A DNA stretch of 64,000 nt, from the NCBI GenBank assembly GCA_900175165.2, contig FWWN02000701.1, positions 173,229-237,228 on the forward strand. The letters run 5' to 3'. This DNA comes from Rhizomucor pusillus (taxonomy: Eukaryota; Mucoromycota; Mucoromycetes; Mucorales; Lichtheimiaceae). The position numbers and the translations under genes are program-made. The first letter of the stretch is position 1. Every line of letters starts with the position of its first letter. Below the pieces are notes generated by a model. The model saw only the letters and a program-made list of their open reading frames with translations. It had not been told where the DNA came from and searched no databases. Below are positions 33,567-44,420 of this stretch, piece by piece.

Positions 33567-34901
33567 TTACGAGCGATAATCCGCATTAATGGATATGTAT
33601 TCATGGCTAAGATCGCAGGTCCAGAACTTCGCGTCGCTTTCACCAAGTCCCAGATCAACCTCTATGTTCAAATCTTCCATCTTCAGAATCTCGAGAGCAC
33701 GAGCTTCATCCACAACTTCCGGCTCGCCTTTGATCATTAGCTTCAAATTTTCGGATCCATCAGCAGGAATAAAGTCGACGCTGACTTTCTCCGCATCGAC
33801 AGGGATGCCGCTGTGACCCAGGCTGGCGCAAATACGACCCCAGTTAGCATCTTGGCCGTAAAGAGCACTTTTGACAAGCATCGATGTGGATATATGCGAG
33901 GCTGCCTTCTTTGCTTCCTCGAAAGATTTTGCACCTTTGACGTGGATAGTAACAAACTTTGTAGCGCCTTCTCCGTCACGTACGATTAGCTGAGCGAGTT
34001 CTGCGGCAAAGTCGGTAAGCTTGTTGCGAAACATTTCATAATCTTCGTCCTCCTTCGTGATCTTAACGCCGCTTGCACCGTTTGCGAGCACTGCAATGGT
34101 ATCGTTGGTGCTCATATCACCGTCGACACTGATCGAGTTAAAGCTACGGTCGGTAGCATATTTGAGAGCCTTTTTAAGCAGCTCTGGTTCAACTTGTGCA
34201 TCCGTCACCATGAAACCTAAGAGAGTTGCCATGTTGGGATGTATCATGCCAGCACCCTTGGCGATGCCAGCGACGGTGAACTGTTTGCCTTGCAGCTCAA
34301 ACCGTCCCGAGCGCAATTTTGGGAACGTATCTGTCGTCATGAACGCCTCTGCGCATTGCATCCAGCCATCTTGATGCTGGGATGATAGTTTCTCATACGC
34401 TGTGCGGATGCCTTTTTCAATTTTGTCTATAGGAAGCTGTTGGCCAATGACACCTGTGGACATTGTGAGAGCGCTCTTAGACTGGCCAACAAGGGAGTCC
34501 ACAGTATCACGCATCCGTCTAGCATTTTGTAAACCTTGAGCGCCTGTTACTGCGTTGGCGCATCCAGAGTTCGTCACCACACCGAAAAGAGCATTGCTGT
34601 TTTCTGCAAGAGTTTCCTGACTGATTTTTACTGGGGCAGCCTGGAACGCATTGGTCGTAAAAACTGCAGCACCTGAGCAAGGTCTATCAGATATAACCAG
34701 AGCAATATCTTTGTTTTGGTTTTTCTTGACGCCGCAATGCACACCACCGGCGCGAAATCCAAGAGGGTAGACGCCGTCGGTTGGTATCAACGCTTGCTTC
34801 GTTTTCGAAAGGTGCGAATAATTACTAGAGTACCGATGCTGTTGAACACCGAACTTCGGAATGGAGCGGATGGCTGAATGCGCCCGGAGAGTAGATAACA
34901 T
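33567..34901 (-). CDS. argJ: Glutamate N-acetyltransferase / ornithine acetyltransferase (ArgJ)
   Basis: Mitochondrial enzyme of the arginine pathway. It transfers acetyl from N-acetylornithine to glutamate, and in bifunctional forms also uses acetyl-CoA. It is a single uninterrupted exon of 444 residues, unusual in this intron-rich window. The N-terminus MLSTLRAHSAIRSIPKF is a mitochondrial presequence. Conserved blocks include GVYPLGFRAGGVHCGVKK, TNSGCANAVTG, MSTGVIGQQLP and KGAGMIHPNMATLLGF. ArgJ precursors cut themselves between Ala225 and Thr226 of that last motif, making Thr226 the nucleophile. Further blocks are SVDGDMSTNDT and GQDANWGRI. The frame is open further upstream, but the extension lacks presequence character and overlaps the POL3 leader. 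Confidence 0.95.
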   Translation of the reverse strand: MLSTLRAHSAIRSIPKFGVQQHRYSSNYSHLSKTKQALIPTDGVYPLGFRAGGVHCGVKKNQNKDIALVISDRPCSGAAVFTTNAFQAAPVKISQETLAENSNALFGVVTNSGCANAVTGAQGLQNARRMRDTVDSLVGQSKSALTMSTGVIGQQLPIDKIEKGIRTAYEKLSSQHQDGWMQCAEAFMTTDTFPKLRSGRFELQGKQFTVAGIAKGAGMIHPNMATLLGFMVTDAQVEPELLKKALKYATDRSFNSISVDGDMSTNDTIAVLANGASGVKITKEDEDYEMFRNKLTDFAAELAQLIVRDGEGATKFVTIHVKGAKSFEEAKKAASHISTSMLVKSALYGQDANWGRICASLGHSGIPVDAEKVSVDFIPADGSENLKLMIKGEPEVVDEARALEILKMEDLNIEVDLGLGESDAKFWTCDLSHEYISINADYRS

Positions 34902-35098
34902 TAGGCGAAATAAATGCGAGGTTGGAACAGGGTGTGGTATCAAACTCCTAATGTAACGGGCGGTGACACCGAATGAGCAATCATTCACCGCCGAAAAAGA
35001 TAAGATGGAGAAAGACGCGACACTGCGCCCTGAGAACAAAATTGTTGCGCGGCGCGTCTTGACAGCAAATTGTTCTTCCCAAAACTCTACTCGACCAC
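34902..35098. promoter_or_regulatory. Divergent 197-bp promoter, argJ / POL3
   Basis: The two start codons face away from each other across 197 bp. The spacer has CGCG-core elements near 35015-35020 (ACGCGA) and 35051-35058 (GGCGCGTC), similar to but not exact MCB/E2F sites. A shared or overlapping promoter is expected from the spacing. Confidence 0.5.
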
Positions 35099-38000
35099 AT
35101 GGCTGGCAATGGCATTGATCAACCGGCACCCGCCGATCTCCCCGATGTGAGCCCTTATCAAGGGTCAGCAGCAAAACGACGAAAGACTCGCCATGTGCCC
35201 CAGCTGGAGAAACAAAGCTCTTCATTTGAAATGGAATTGAGTACGATGCAGCTGGAAGGTAATGCTCGCTAGATCCAAGTTGTTTCACGAATGCTGATCT
35301 CTCTGCTAGACAATGACTCTAAAACGAGGTGGGCGCGTGCCCCGCCTCCTCCCCTCGATCCCTACACTGAAAAGCTTGGTACGTCAAACAATGAGGAGTT
35401 TATACATCTGGAAAACTGATTGCCTATTAGTATTCCAGCAGATCGAAGCTGACGAATACATGGATTGGGGCTCCAGAAAGCCTGTAGTGCGGTTCTACGG
35501 CGTTACAGAGGTATTCAATGCATGAATTTTTCGCGGCAATATCTGACACACGCTTGTAGTCTGGAAACAGTGTCGTTTGTCACGTGCACGGCTTTTTGCC
35601 TTATTTTTATTTTCCAGCTCCTGTTGGCTTCCAAAAGACGCATTTAGCAGCTTTAAAAAATACACTATCTGTAAGTGTTTCTGAATATGAAACCAATCCC
35701 GTGCTAATATGTAGCAACTAGTCTGAAATCCAAATCCATAATGTCGAAATTCGCATGAAACAGAATTTGTATGGCTATCGTGGTGACCAAAAATCCCCGT
35801 TTATCAAAGTGACAGTTTATGATCCACGAGATATATACAAAGTCAAGAATAAGATCGAGAATGGCGTCACTGTGCCTGGCTTAGATCGGCTTTGCAAATC
35901 AGAGACAACATTTGAAAGTAATCTGTCGTATCTTTTACGATTCATGATCGATTGCAAGGTAAGCTGGGTCGGTGTCCAACATATATAATGAACGAGCTAA
36001 TCATACTCTGTAGGTTACAGGTTCCAACTGGATTGAACTGCCTGAGGGTACTTATTCGTTCGTCAACTCACCTGTATCGTATGCACAAATTGAGGTTACA
36101 ACACAGTGAGTTTTAAACTAGCCTTTACATGGATGCATGCTCATACATGTTGTAGATATGATACATTCATTAGTCATCCGCCAGACGGTGAATGGTCGAA
36201 AATGGCACCTTTACGAATCTTGAGTTTTGATATCGAATGTGCTGGCAGAAAGGGCATATTTCCGGAGCCTGATAAAGACCCTGTTATCCAAATTGCATCG
36301 GTCGTCAAAGTACAAGGTATGTAAATATGAACGCCATATCCTAAAAATGGATCGTTGATGTATTAATTTCATTGAATATTACAGGCGAGTCGATGCCTTT
36401 CATAAGAAGCGTCTTTACATTGAACGACTGTGCACCAATCGTTGGCTCTGATGTAAAGATATATTACGACGAAGGAGAACTTCTACAGGCCTGGCGTGAT
36501 TTTGTCAATGAGGTAAGATCAATTCTTGTTAGAGTATACATAATTAACTCACAGTATATGCTAAGATCGATCCAGACGTGGTCATCGGCTATAACATCTG
36601 CAACTTCGATTTTCCATACCTGCTTGATAGAGCTAGACATCTTGGAGTAGAGAAATTTCCTTTCTTCGGAAGAATAAGAGGTAGAGTACACAGGCAAATT
36701 ATCCTTATATTATATAGAAGATGCTGACATAATTCTGATATAGGTATAAGAACGGAGGCCAAGGATACAAAGTTCTCATCCAAGGCGTACGGTACCCGCG
36801 AAAACAAGGCTATCAATTTGGATGGCCGGCTCCAGTTGGATCTTCTGCAAGCTATCCAAAGGGACTACAAATTACGATCATATACGCTTAACTCTGTTTG
36901 TGCTGAATTTCTTGGTAAAGATAGATGGATATGTTTTCCAATGGATAAATGGCTTATATTATGCTGTAGGTGAGCAAAAGGAAGATGTTCATCACTCAAT
37001 CATTACGGAGCTCCAAAATGGCAACGCAGAAACCCGCCGTCGTCTTGCTGTTTATTGTTTGAAGGTACATTATGTTCATAAATATTGTTGATTCTTGATT
37101 CTCAGCGAGTTCTATAGGATGCCTTTTTGCCCATGCGATTGATGGATAAGCTTATGATACTGTTTAACTACACCGAAATGGCAAGAGTCACTGGCGTGCC
37201 TTTTAATTATATTCTTGTTCGCGGCCAGCAAATTAAGGTCGTTTCACAGTTATATCGTCGAGCCTTAGAACAGGATCTTGTTATCCCTGTGGTGAAATCT
37301 GATGGTACGTTTGCAAATAATGATAAAATTGGAAATGCATTGGATTGTTAAATTGCTTTCTGGTAGTTACCGAAGAGCAATACGAAGGAGCAACCGTCAT
37401 TGAGCCTGTCAAGGGTTATTACGATGTACCCATTACAACACTCGATTTTACATCATTGTATCCGTCTATTATGCAAGCTCACAATCTCTGTTACACTACT
37501 CTTGTTAACCATGACATTGTCCAAAGACTTAACCTAAAAAAGGATGTTGATTATATCGTCACACCCAATAATGGTATGCTATGGGACATATCTGATTAAT
37601 TGTAATATAACTGATTGTAGCTTCGTAGATATGTTCGTCAAAGCATCTAGGAGGAAAGGACTCTTACCCGAAATTTTGACGGACTTGCTTGCAGCTCGAA
37701 AGAGAGCCAAAGCCGACCTGAAGAAAGAAACGGATCCATTCAAACGCGCCGTACTTGACGGTCGACAATTGGCTTTAAAAGTAATCTAATCATTCATCTT
37801 CTTTTTTTCGATTTTTATGTACTTAGTTCGTTGCTCTCTCCTAGATCAGCGCCAATTCAGTATATGGTTTTACAGGTGCAACCATCGGCAAGCTACCCTG
37901 TCTGCAAATCTCATCTAGTGTCACTGCATTTGGCCGTCAAATGATTCTGAAAACGAGAGAGGTAAAATACGTAAATCTCGGCAATTGTGACTCCATTATA

Positions 38001-39356
38001 CTTAGCACCATATTCTCCAGATTATTGAAGACCATTTCTCTATCAAGAACGGATATAAGCACAATGCAGAAGTCATCTACGGTGACACAGACTCGGTCAT
38101 GATTAAGTTCGGTGTTGATAACTTGAAGGAGGCTATGGAGCTCGGCCGAGAAGGAGCAAACGTTGTAACGAAGCAATTTATACGCCCTATCAATTTGGAT
38201 TTTGAAAAGGTGTACTTCCCATATTTACTTATCAGCAAAAAACGTTATGCTGGATTGTATTGGTCAAATCCAGACAAATACGATAAGCTAGATGCTAAAG
38301 GCATTGAGGTAAGATATGAACAACGTTATACTGCTACGGGGAAAGGGCTCCTAACCGAACCAAAATTGTAGACCGTGCGTCGCGATAATTGTCGTTTAGT
38401 ATCCAATGTTATTCAGCGCTGTTTAGACAAGCTGCTGATCGAGCGGGATGTTGTTGGGGCTCAAGAATATGTGAAGCAGACGATTTCTGATCTCCTACAG
38501 AACAAGGTTGATTTATCCCAACTTGTCATTACAAAAGCTCTTAGCAAATCCGATTATGCTGCAAAACAAGCTCACGTGGAGCTGGCTGAACGTATGCGGA
38601 AACGTGATGCTGGCTCAGCACCAACATTGGGTGATCGTGTTGCATATGTCATCATCAGATCTGGAAACAATACAGCTGCTTACGAGAAATCCGAAGATCC
38701 TCTATATGTCCTGGAAAATAACATACCGATTGACACAAAATATTATCTTGATAATCAGTTATCGAAACCTCTGCTGCGTATTTTCGAGCCAATTCTCGGA
38801 GACAAGGCAGAATCACTGTGTAAGGACATATCAACGATCTCAAGTCATAAGATAGTGTACTAAATTACTCTAGTGAGCGGTGCTCATACTCGTTCAGTAA
38901 GCATCGCTACGCCTTCAGTCGGCGGCTTGATGAAATTTGCTGTGAAGACAGCTACGTGCTTAGGATGCAAAGCACCGTTGCCAAAAGGAGGTGACTGTCA
39001 GACAATGCGTATCATTACAATATACAGAGACTGATATTTGAGATTGTAGATAACTCTGCGCTGTGTAAACAATGCCGACCGCGATACGCTGAGCTATATC
39101 AACGGCAGGTGTGTATCAGCCTCATTGTCTCCTTCGATAATTACAGCATCTAAGTTTTCTATAGGTTGAAACTGTTAATGATTTGGAGGTTCGTTTTGCC
39201 AGGCTTTGGACTCAGTGCCAACGCTGCCAAGAGTCTCTGCATCAAGACGTCATCTGCTCGAATAAGGACTGCCCTATCTTTTACATGCGTAAAAAAGCTC
39301 AGAAGGATGCGGAGGAGGCATCTGACCGTCTAGAACGGTTTTCGATCGAATGGTAA
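35099..39356 (+). CDS. POL3: DNA polymerase delta catalytic subunit
   Basis: B-family replicative polymerase with proofreading exonuclease; makes most of the lagging strand in the nucleus. The start is [16 protein letters not shown] at 35099. About 18 short introns interrupt the gene, giving roughly 1,050 residues. Exonuclease motifs are Exo I ([11 protein letters not shown], 36.23 kb), Exo II ([16 protein letters not shown], split by an intron near 36.6 kb) and Exo III ([15 protein letters not shown], 37.1 kb). Polymerase motifs are A ([16 protein letters not shown], 37.44 kb), B ([17 protein letters not shown], 37.85 kb) and C (IYGDTDSVM, 38.08 kb). The C-terminus has the zinc site CysA (CLGCKAPL...CKQC) and the CysB iron-sulfur site (CQRCQ...CSNKDC). 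All catalytic Asp and Glu residues are present. Confidence 0.94.
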
Positions 39357-40750
39357 CAGACATACCCAGTTTCAACCTTTGTTGCCCTCGCTCCCTCTAT
39401 CCCTTCTTCGCTTCATGAAATATTTGTAAATTACTAGCAACTGTAAAAGGAATTTGGGACTCCTAGAACTGCGATATTTAACTCCGTGTAAGATTGTACA
39501 GGTTTGCTGTGCTGGATTGTACTATAAAAGTTTTATCACTAAAGAAGTTTACTGTTTTCCCGCTTTAAGCGGGGTCTACGCATCGTGTCGGGGCGGGACA
39601 AACGCGAGCAAAGGGAAAGACAATGTATAAAATTACATTTTTGAGGGGATGCTTCTACATACAGAGAGGAGACTTGCTTGGATAGAATGATATGCACTTA
39701 CAAGCAAAAAATACTCGTCATGCCGCACGCACGCCATAGAGTATGAGTAAGATTTTGGCAGACATCTTGGAAAATCCGGAGGCAACGATGTCTTTTGGTG
39801 ACTTGTATAGAGCACGCAAGAGATCACAGAGCCCAGGGGAAGATGCCAGAGAGCAGAGAAGCTGCATGCATAATTCGGTCAAGAGGTATATATAAACATG
39901 CTTCGATCTGCATCAACGGTCAATCGTTTGCAATCTTAAAAGATTTGATGTTCTAGCTTACCATACCATTTCTCTTCATTATTTCTGTAGAAGATGAGGA
40001 ATAAAAAGAAATGTACTGTGCTTAACATCCCGGGAACTTCGAATGTTGTTTCTACAGTATGATATCTTATTAGTTTCCATACCTTTTTTCAGTCCTGATA
40101 CTCGTCATGCGGTGATCACAGATCCTTCGGCCTTCGTTCTAGTGTGGACATGTCTTGGAATACTTATGCAAAATTCTTATCAGTTGACGCTTGGCCTGAA
40201 GCCAACGGGTTCATCGTGAAAGAGATACATACGGATGAAAAACAATAGTACCACACAGTGAGTTTCAGACAGCATTGGAAAAAGAGAAGCAAGAGGAAAA
40301 CTCCAAAAATTTGCAGGGGTTTATTTTATATTGGAACTGGAAGCTGTTTTGCATGATCGGCCTGTCTCCATGAAGGCTCTTACTGATATCTGTGTGCTTG
40401 ACTGTAGTGTATTAGACATGTCCCTATTTTGGATCATTCTTACGTGCAAGGATATCCGTCGATTGACTAGCAAGACTCCTAAAGAGTTTATTCTAACGTC
40501 CAAACTCTCGTGCTATTTTGCTTTCACAAAGAGATACTCCCTCTGGTCTTGTCCGGGCAAACAGCGCATCCGGCGACTGACTCTACGAGGGCCATAGACT
40601 TGATGCACCATCATGACCGACGAACCGATATACTGACTACAACTACTCTTGTCATGCATCCTTTAATGTGCAAGTGCAAATTCACGCAAAATTATTTTCA
40701 ATAAACTGTGGTATGCTCTCCAAATGGCAATTCTACGAGACAGGCGAAAC
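39357..40750. other. Intergenic region before SREBP
   Basis: About 1.4 kb with no supported gene. It holds a near-palindrome at 39559-39573 (CCCGCTTTAAGCGGG) and a TATATAAA-like run near 39.89 kb. Frames at 40.33-40.70 kb start at non-ATG codons and show no domain. Confidence 0.5.
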
Positions 40751-40760
40751 ATCACGCCAC
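40751..40760 (+). promoter_or_regulatory. SRE-like decamer before the SREBP gene
   Basis: ATCACGCCAC lies 77 bp before the SREBP start codon. It differs at one base from the mammalian LDLR SRE-1 (ATCACCCCAC) and fits the relaxed fission-yeast Sre1 consensus. Autoregulation of SREBP genes through such sites is known in animals and S. pombe; here it is inferred. Confidence 0.45.
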
Positions 40761-40836
40761 TTTTGCGCTGACCAGCCAAATCCGCCATCCGAATTTCAGG
40801 TCAAAGTCCCCTTTTCCTTCTATTGTTTTCAACCAA

Positions 40837-43800
40837 ATGAATGATACCTTAGGTACATTGCCTTCCGATCTCTTCAATGATCTCGACGATGATTCCCTTG
40901 CGCCGGAATACTTTACAATGTCGCAATTTGATCTTAACATGCAACAGCAAGCACAGACCTCCTTGCACCAAAACTGGCAGGACCTGGATATGTTTCTACC
41001 GCAGATCGACGGACTGTTCTACAATACATCCTTGACTCCCCCAGCTTCTGACCCGACACCGAATAACATCATTTCTCAGCAGCAGTCGATAAGCAAGCCA
41101 TTCGAAACAACTTCAACCACTCCTGTTGTGGAGTCCCAATGGAGCTTTGAATTTGATGCGACTAATTTGAAGAACGAATATCCGAGTCCAGACAATTTAG
41201 TTTACTCGCCCGAAAGCGAACCCAGCACAAGCGAGCAACAAACCATAGTACCTGAATTAATATCGAATGATAGCACTGCTTCGACCATTGACAAACCCGC
41301 TGTATTGCCACAGCATCAGCCTTCTTCTTCTTCTTTATCACCGTCAACAGCAGCAACGACAGCGGCAGCATCTGCAGTGCCATCACAGCCGCTTTCTCCG
41401 CCAGGACAGCAACAAAATGTCGTATTTCAAATAAAAACGACGGAAACAGTCTCTCCTCCGACAATTTCAGCGCAGATTCCATGGAGTGCTCCAATCCAAC
41501 CTGCAGGAATGGAACAAATCGGTAAATACGAGGAAAACTACCTGCATGCGTTGCTTAAAGGTTATTGACCGTACATTGCAGGCAAAATACCAATCCAACG
41601 CCTGAAACCACAGAAAAGCATGTCTGCATCTGCAACCATCGCTCCTCCAACCCTACCAAAGCAACAAAAGAAATCAGCCCACAACGCTATAGAACGCCGA
41701 TATCGAAATAACATCAATGATCGAATCGCTGAATTGAAAAACGTCGTACCAGCTTTGCTCCATGCAAAAGTAAAAGATTCTCGAACTGGAAAGCGTTCAC
41801 ACAGGAGTTTGGATGATGATGATGACGACGGCGAGGATGGCGAAGAGTATCTTGATGGCGTAGCCGTCGCAACGAAACTTAACAAGGCAACTATCCTTCG
41901 CAAGGCAACCGAATATATCACTCATTTGAAGAAAACCGGCGATGATATGCGTCAAGAGAACCTATTGCTTCAGCAGCTGCTTTCACAATTGCCAGGGGGC
42001 GAGGACGTACTGGCTCAGTATCGTGCACAGAAAGAGCAGCGAGAGCAAGAGATGCACAGACAGCGTTTGCTTGAACGGCAGCAACAACAGCAAAATAAGC
42101 AGCGTAAAACGTCTCGAAAGAGATCGAGGCAAAGTGAGGATGAGATGTCTACCTCGTCCGGTCCTTCCAGTACTATAGGATCCACTGTCGGCAATCGTGT
42201 ATTCATGGCTATCTTTGCGGGCTTGACTTATTTCTCTTCCTCGCCTTTGACAGCTGGTCCTTCTACAACTGACCAGTTTGAAAGCCATCACCATGTTTCT
42301 CGTGCTTCATCGGGTAGTGATGCAACTGTACCATCTACTAATCCTAACAATATTACAACTGGATCTTTCGTTATGCAATCCTTCTTATCACTTAGCAATG
42401 CATGGTACGTTCCTTGCTTCTGCTGCTTCACAAAATGACAATGCAACTGTTATTAACAGTAATATATTAATATTCCAGGTCTCTACTACGTGCTATTATA
42501 TTCATCGTTCTGATATTCCAAATATTTGCACCGTTTACAAAGACTTCATTCAAAGTGAAGCGCGTTGGAAGAAGTCGGAAAACATTTCGCCGTCTCCATA
42601 GTCTCCGGTCATCAAGACTCACCTCGTCCTTGCCATTTGCAACTATTGCACCTGGCGACCAAAAGTGCATGCGTATTTACGACATTATATGTCGATCATT
42701 GGAATCGAACGATGATGGGCCCCCAAGCTCTGGATTCAGCATGTTCTGCAGACTGGTAAAAGAAGTCAGTCTTCTGCTTATCCGTCATTGGCTGGGCTAC
42801 CAGCTCACGCGGGAAGATAACCAACTGGCTCCTGAGGATGAATGGGAACAGGCATGTCGCTGGCTCAAGTTGAACGAAATTGAATGTTTGGGAGGTATAT
42901 AGAAGATTACATTGTAAACTTGATATTCACCACGAGCATGGCATTTTAACATGTATGAAATATTTAACCATAGGAAACCCCGAGTCAAGTAGATGGACAT
43001 TGATGCACTCTTGCGCGCGCATGTTGAATCTTGTGGAAGCTCTGGACGATGAAGAGCATGAATTTGTTTATGATCTCCGAGCTCGTGCATATGCGGTTGC
43101 CGCCATGCAAACATCATTAATATGCCCAATCAATGTGATTAGCTACCACTTATCTCTCTATTTTTGGCAGCTCGCGGCGTATGAGGCGAATACGGATACC
43201 GACGCGGTGAGCTCAAGTTATCTCAAGTCGCTGCTTTGGATGCCGGAATCAAACGTCGGCCTGGATGATTGCTTGGAAGATCTTATGGAATCTGATGCCT
43301 GGAAAGAAGTTCAATCGCTGTTGAAATACCAAGCATATGGTCAGATTGATAATACAAACACGGTGTCGGTATCGTTCACAGCGCCGGTACTGGTTCCTTT
43401 GGCGATGTTATCCACTCTACATCTACTGGATTCTCTGCGTGAACAATTTACGATCTTGTTAGGCAATATGTGTGAAATGAACGCACTCGCGAAGATGCAT
43501 TTTGATTCTATCATTGCACTTACACGAAATGACGATGATAGCCAGCGACTTGCGCATTGGCTTGCGGCGGTTGGATTGACTGTACAAACCTTGTGGATGG
43601 GCGAAGATTGCAGCGATGCTGAAAAGTGGATATCTACAGTCATCAAGAGAATACCCCGTTCTCTGACGGCATCCCATGCCGCGATGGATGTTGTGGAACG
43701 AAAAGCGAGATTAAACCGTATGGACGAGTTTACAAAGACCGCAATGGTACACACACTCGCTGGTGCAACGCTTATCAAGAAAGGCAACCTGCAAGAGGGT

Positions 43801-44226
43801 ACATCGCAGCTGCAGTTGGCGGGTCAGGCACGGGCCACCATCAAAAAGCTCAAACGAGAATCGCAAAGCATCGAAGTGGTTGCCACGACACTTTCGGATT
43901 TTGCTGTCGCACTTGTTGGCTTAGAAGCCTGGATATCTGCATGGACAAAGTCGGGTGAGGGACGCGAGCAAGTGCGTACTGCAACTTTGAACTTGCGGCG
44001 AATGGTCCGGCTGCCCTGTCTCGAAAGTTTAGGCAGTAGCGAAATCATGATTAGCCGACTGAGTCGACTCGGCCGCTTCGTGGCAGCTCAGCCGGATGAA
44101 GCTGATTCTGCTTGTGAATGCACAGACGACGAGCAAGATTTCTTGAGCGATATAGACTCCTTAAACGTCGGTGGAGACTTGCGCTATGCGGAAAAGGCAC
44201 TGGATATCCTGCATGGTCGCTTATAG
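40837..44226 (+). CDS. SRE1: Sterol regulatory element-binding protein (SREBP, bHLH membrane TF)
   Basis: Membrane-bound transcription factor released by proteolysis when sterol or oxygen is low, activating sterol and hypoxia genes. Four exons give about 1,060 residues, animal-like in size. The acidic N-terminus (MNDTLGTLPSDLFNDLDDD) is an activation domain. The bHLH basic region reads KSAHNAIERRYRNNIND, with the SREBP-specific Tyr in ERRYR. Helix 2 is LNKATILRKATEYITHLKK, after an unusually long acidic loop with six Asp in a row. A Gln-rich leucine-zipper stretch follows. Transmembrane segment 1 is VFMAIFAGLTYFSS (42.2 kb). Segment 2 is LLRAIIFIVLIFQIFAPF (42.5 kb), separated by a short Ser/Thr-rich loop. 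The long C-terminal domain (to 44226) is the expected regulatory part. The frame runs upstream of 40837, but the first good ATG is used. Confidence 0.9.
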
Positions 44227-44420
44227 CAGTAAAGCAATAAAAAGCCATTAGATGTAGCATGCACGGAAGCACGCATCCGATGTGTACTCGGTGTGTCACT
44301 TGATTCGAGCATGGACCAATATCATTTGCGAAAATAGAAAAAAAGTTATGAAGAATATTGCTTACGTTTTCTTCTTTTCTCCTTACTCTTTTTTTTGGTT
44401 GCCTTTTACTCTACTATCAA

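Noticed and set aside
34902..35288. In-frame upstream extension of argJ
   Set aside because: The extension has no presequence character and would overlap the POL3 first exon; the ATG at 34901 gives a normal mitochondrial leader.
40708..40836. In-frame extension of the SREBP frame upstream of 40837
   Set aside because: The first ATG of the acidic activation domain is at 40837; the extension contains the SRE-like site and lacks a family-like sequence.
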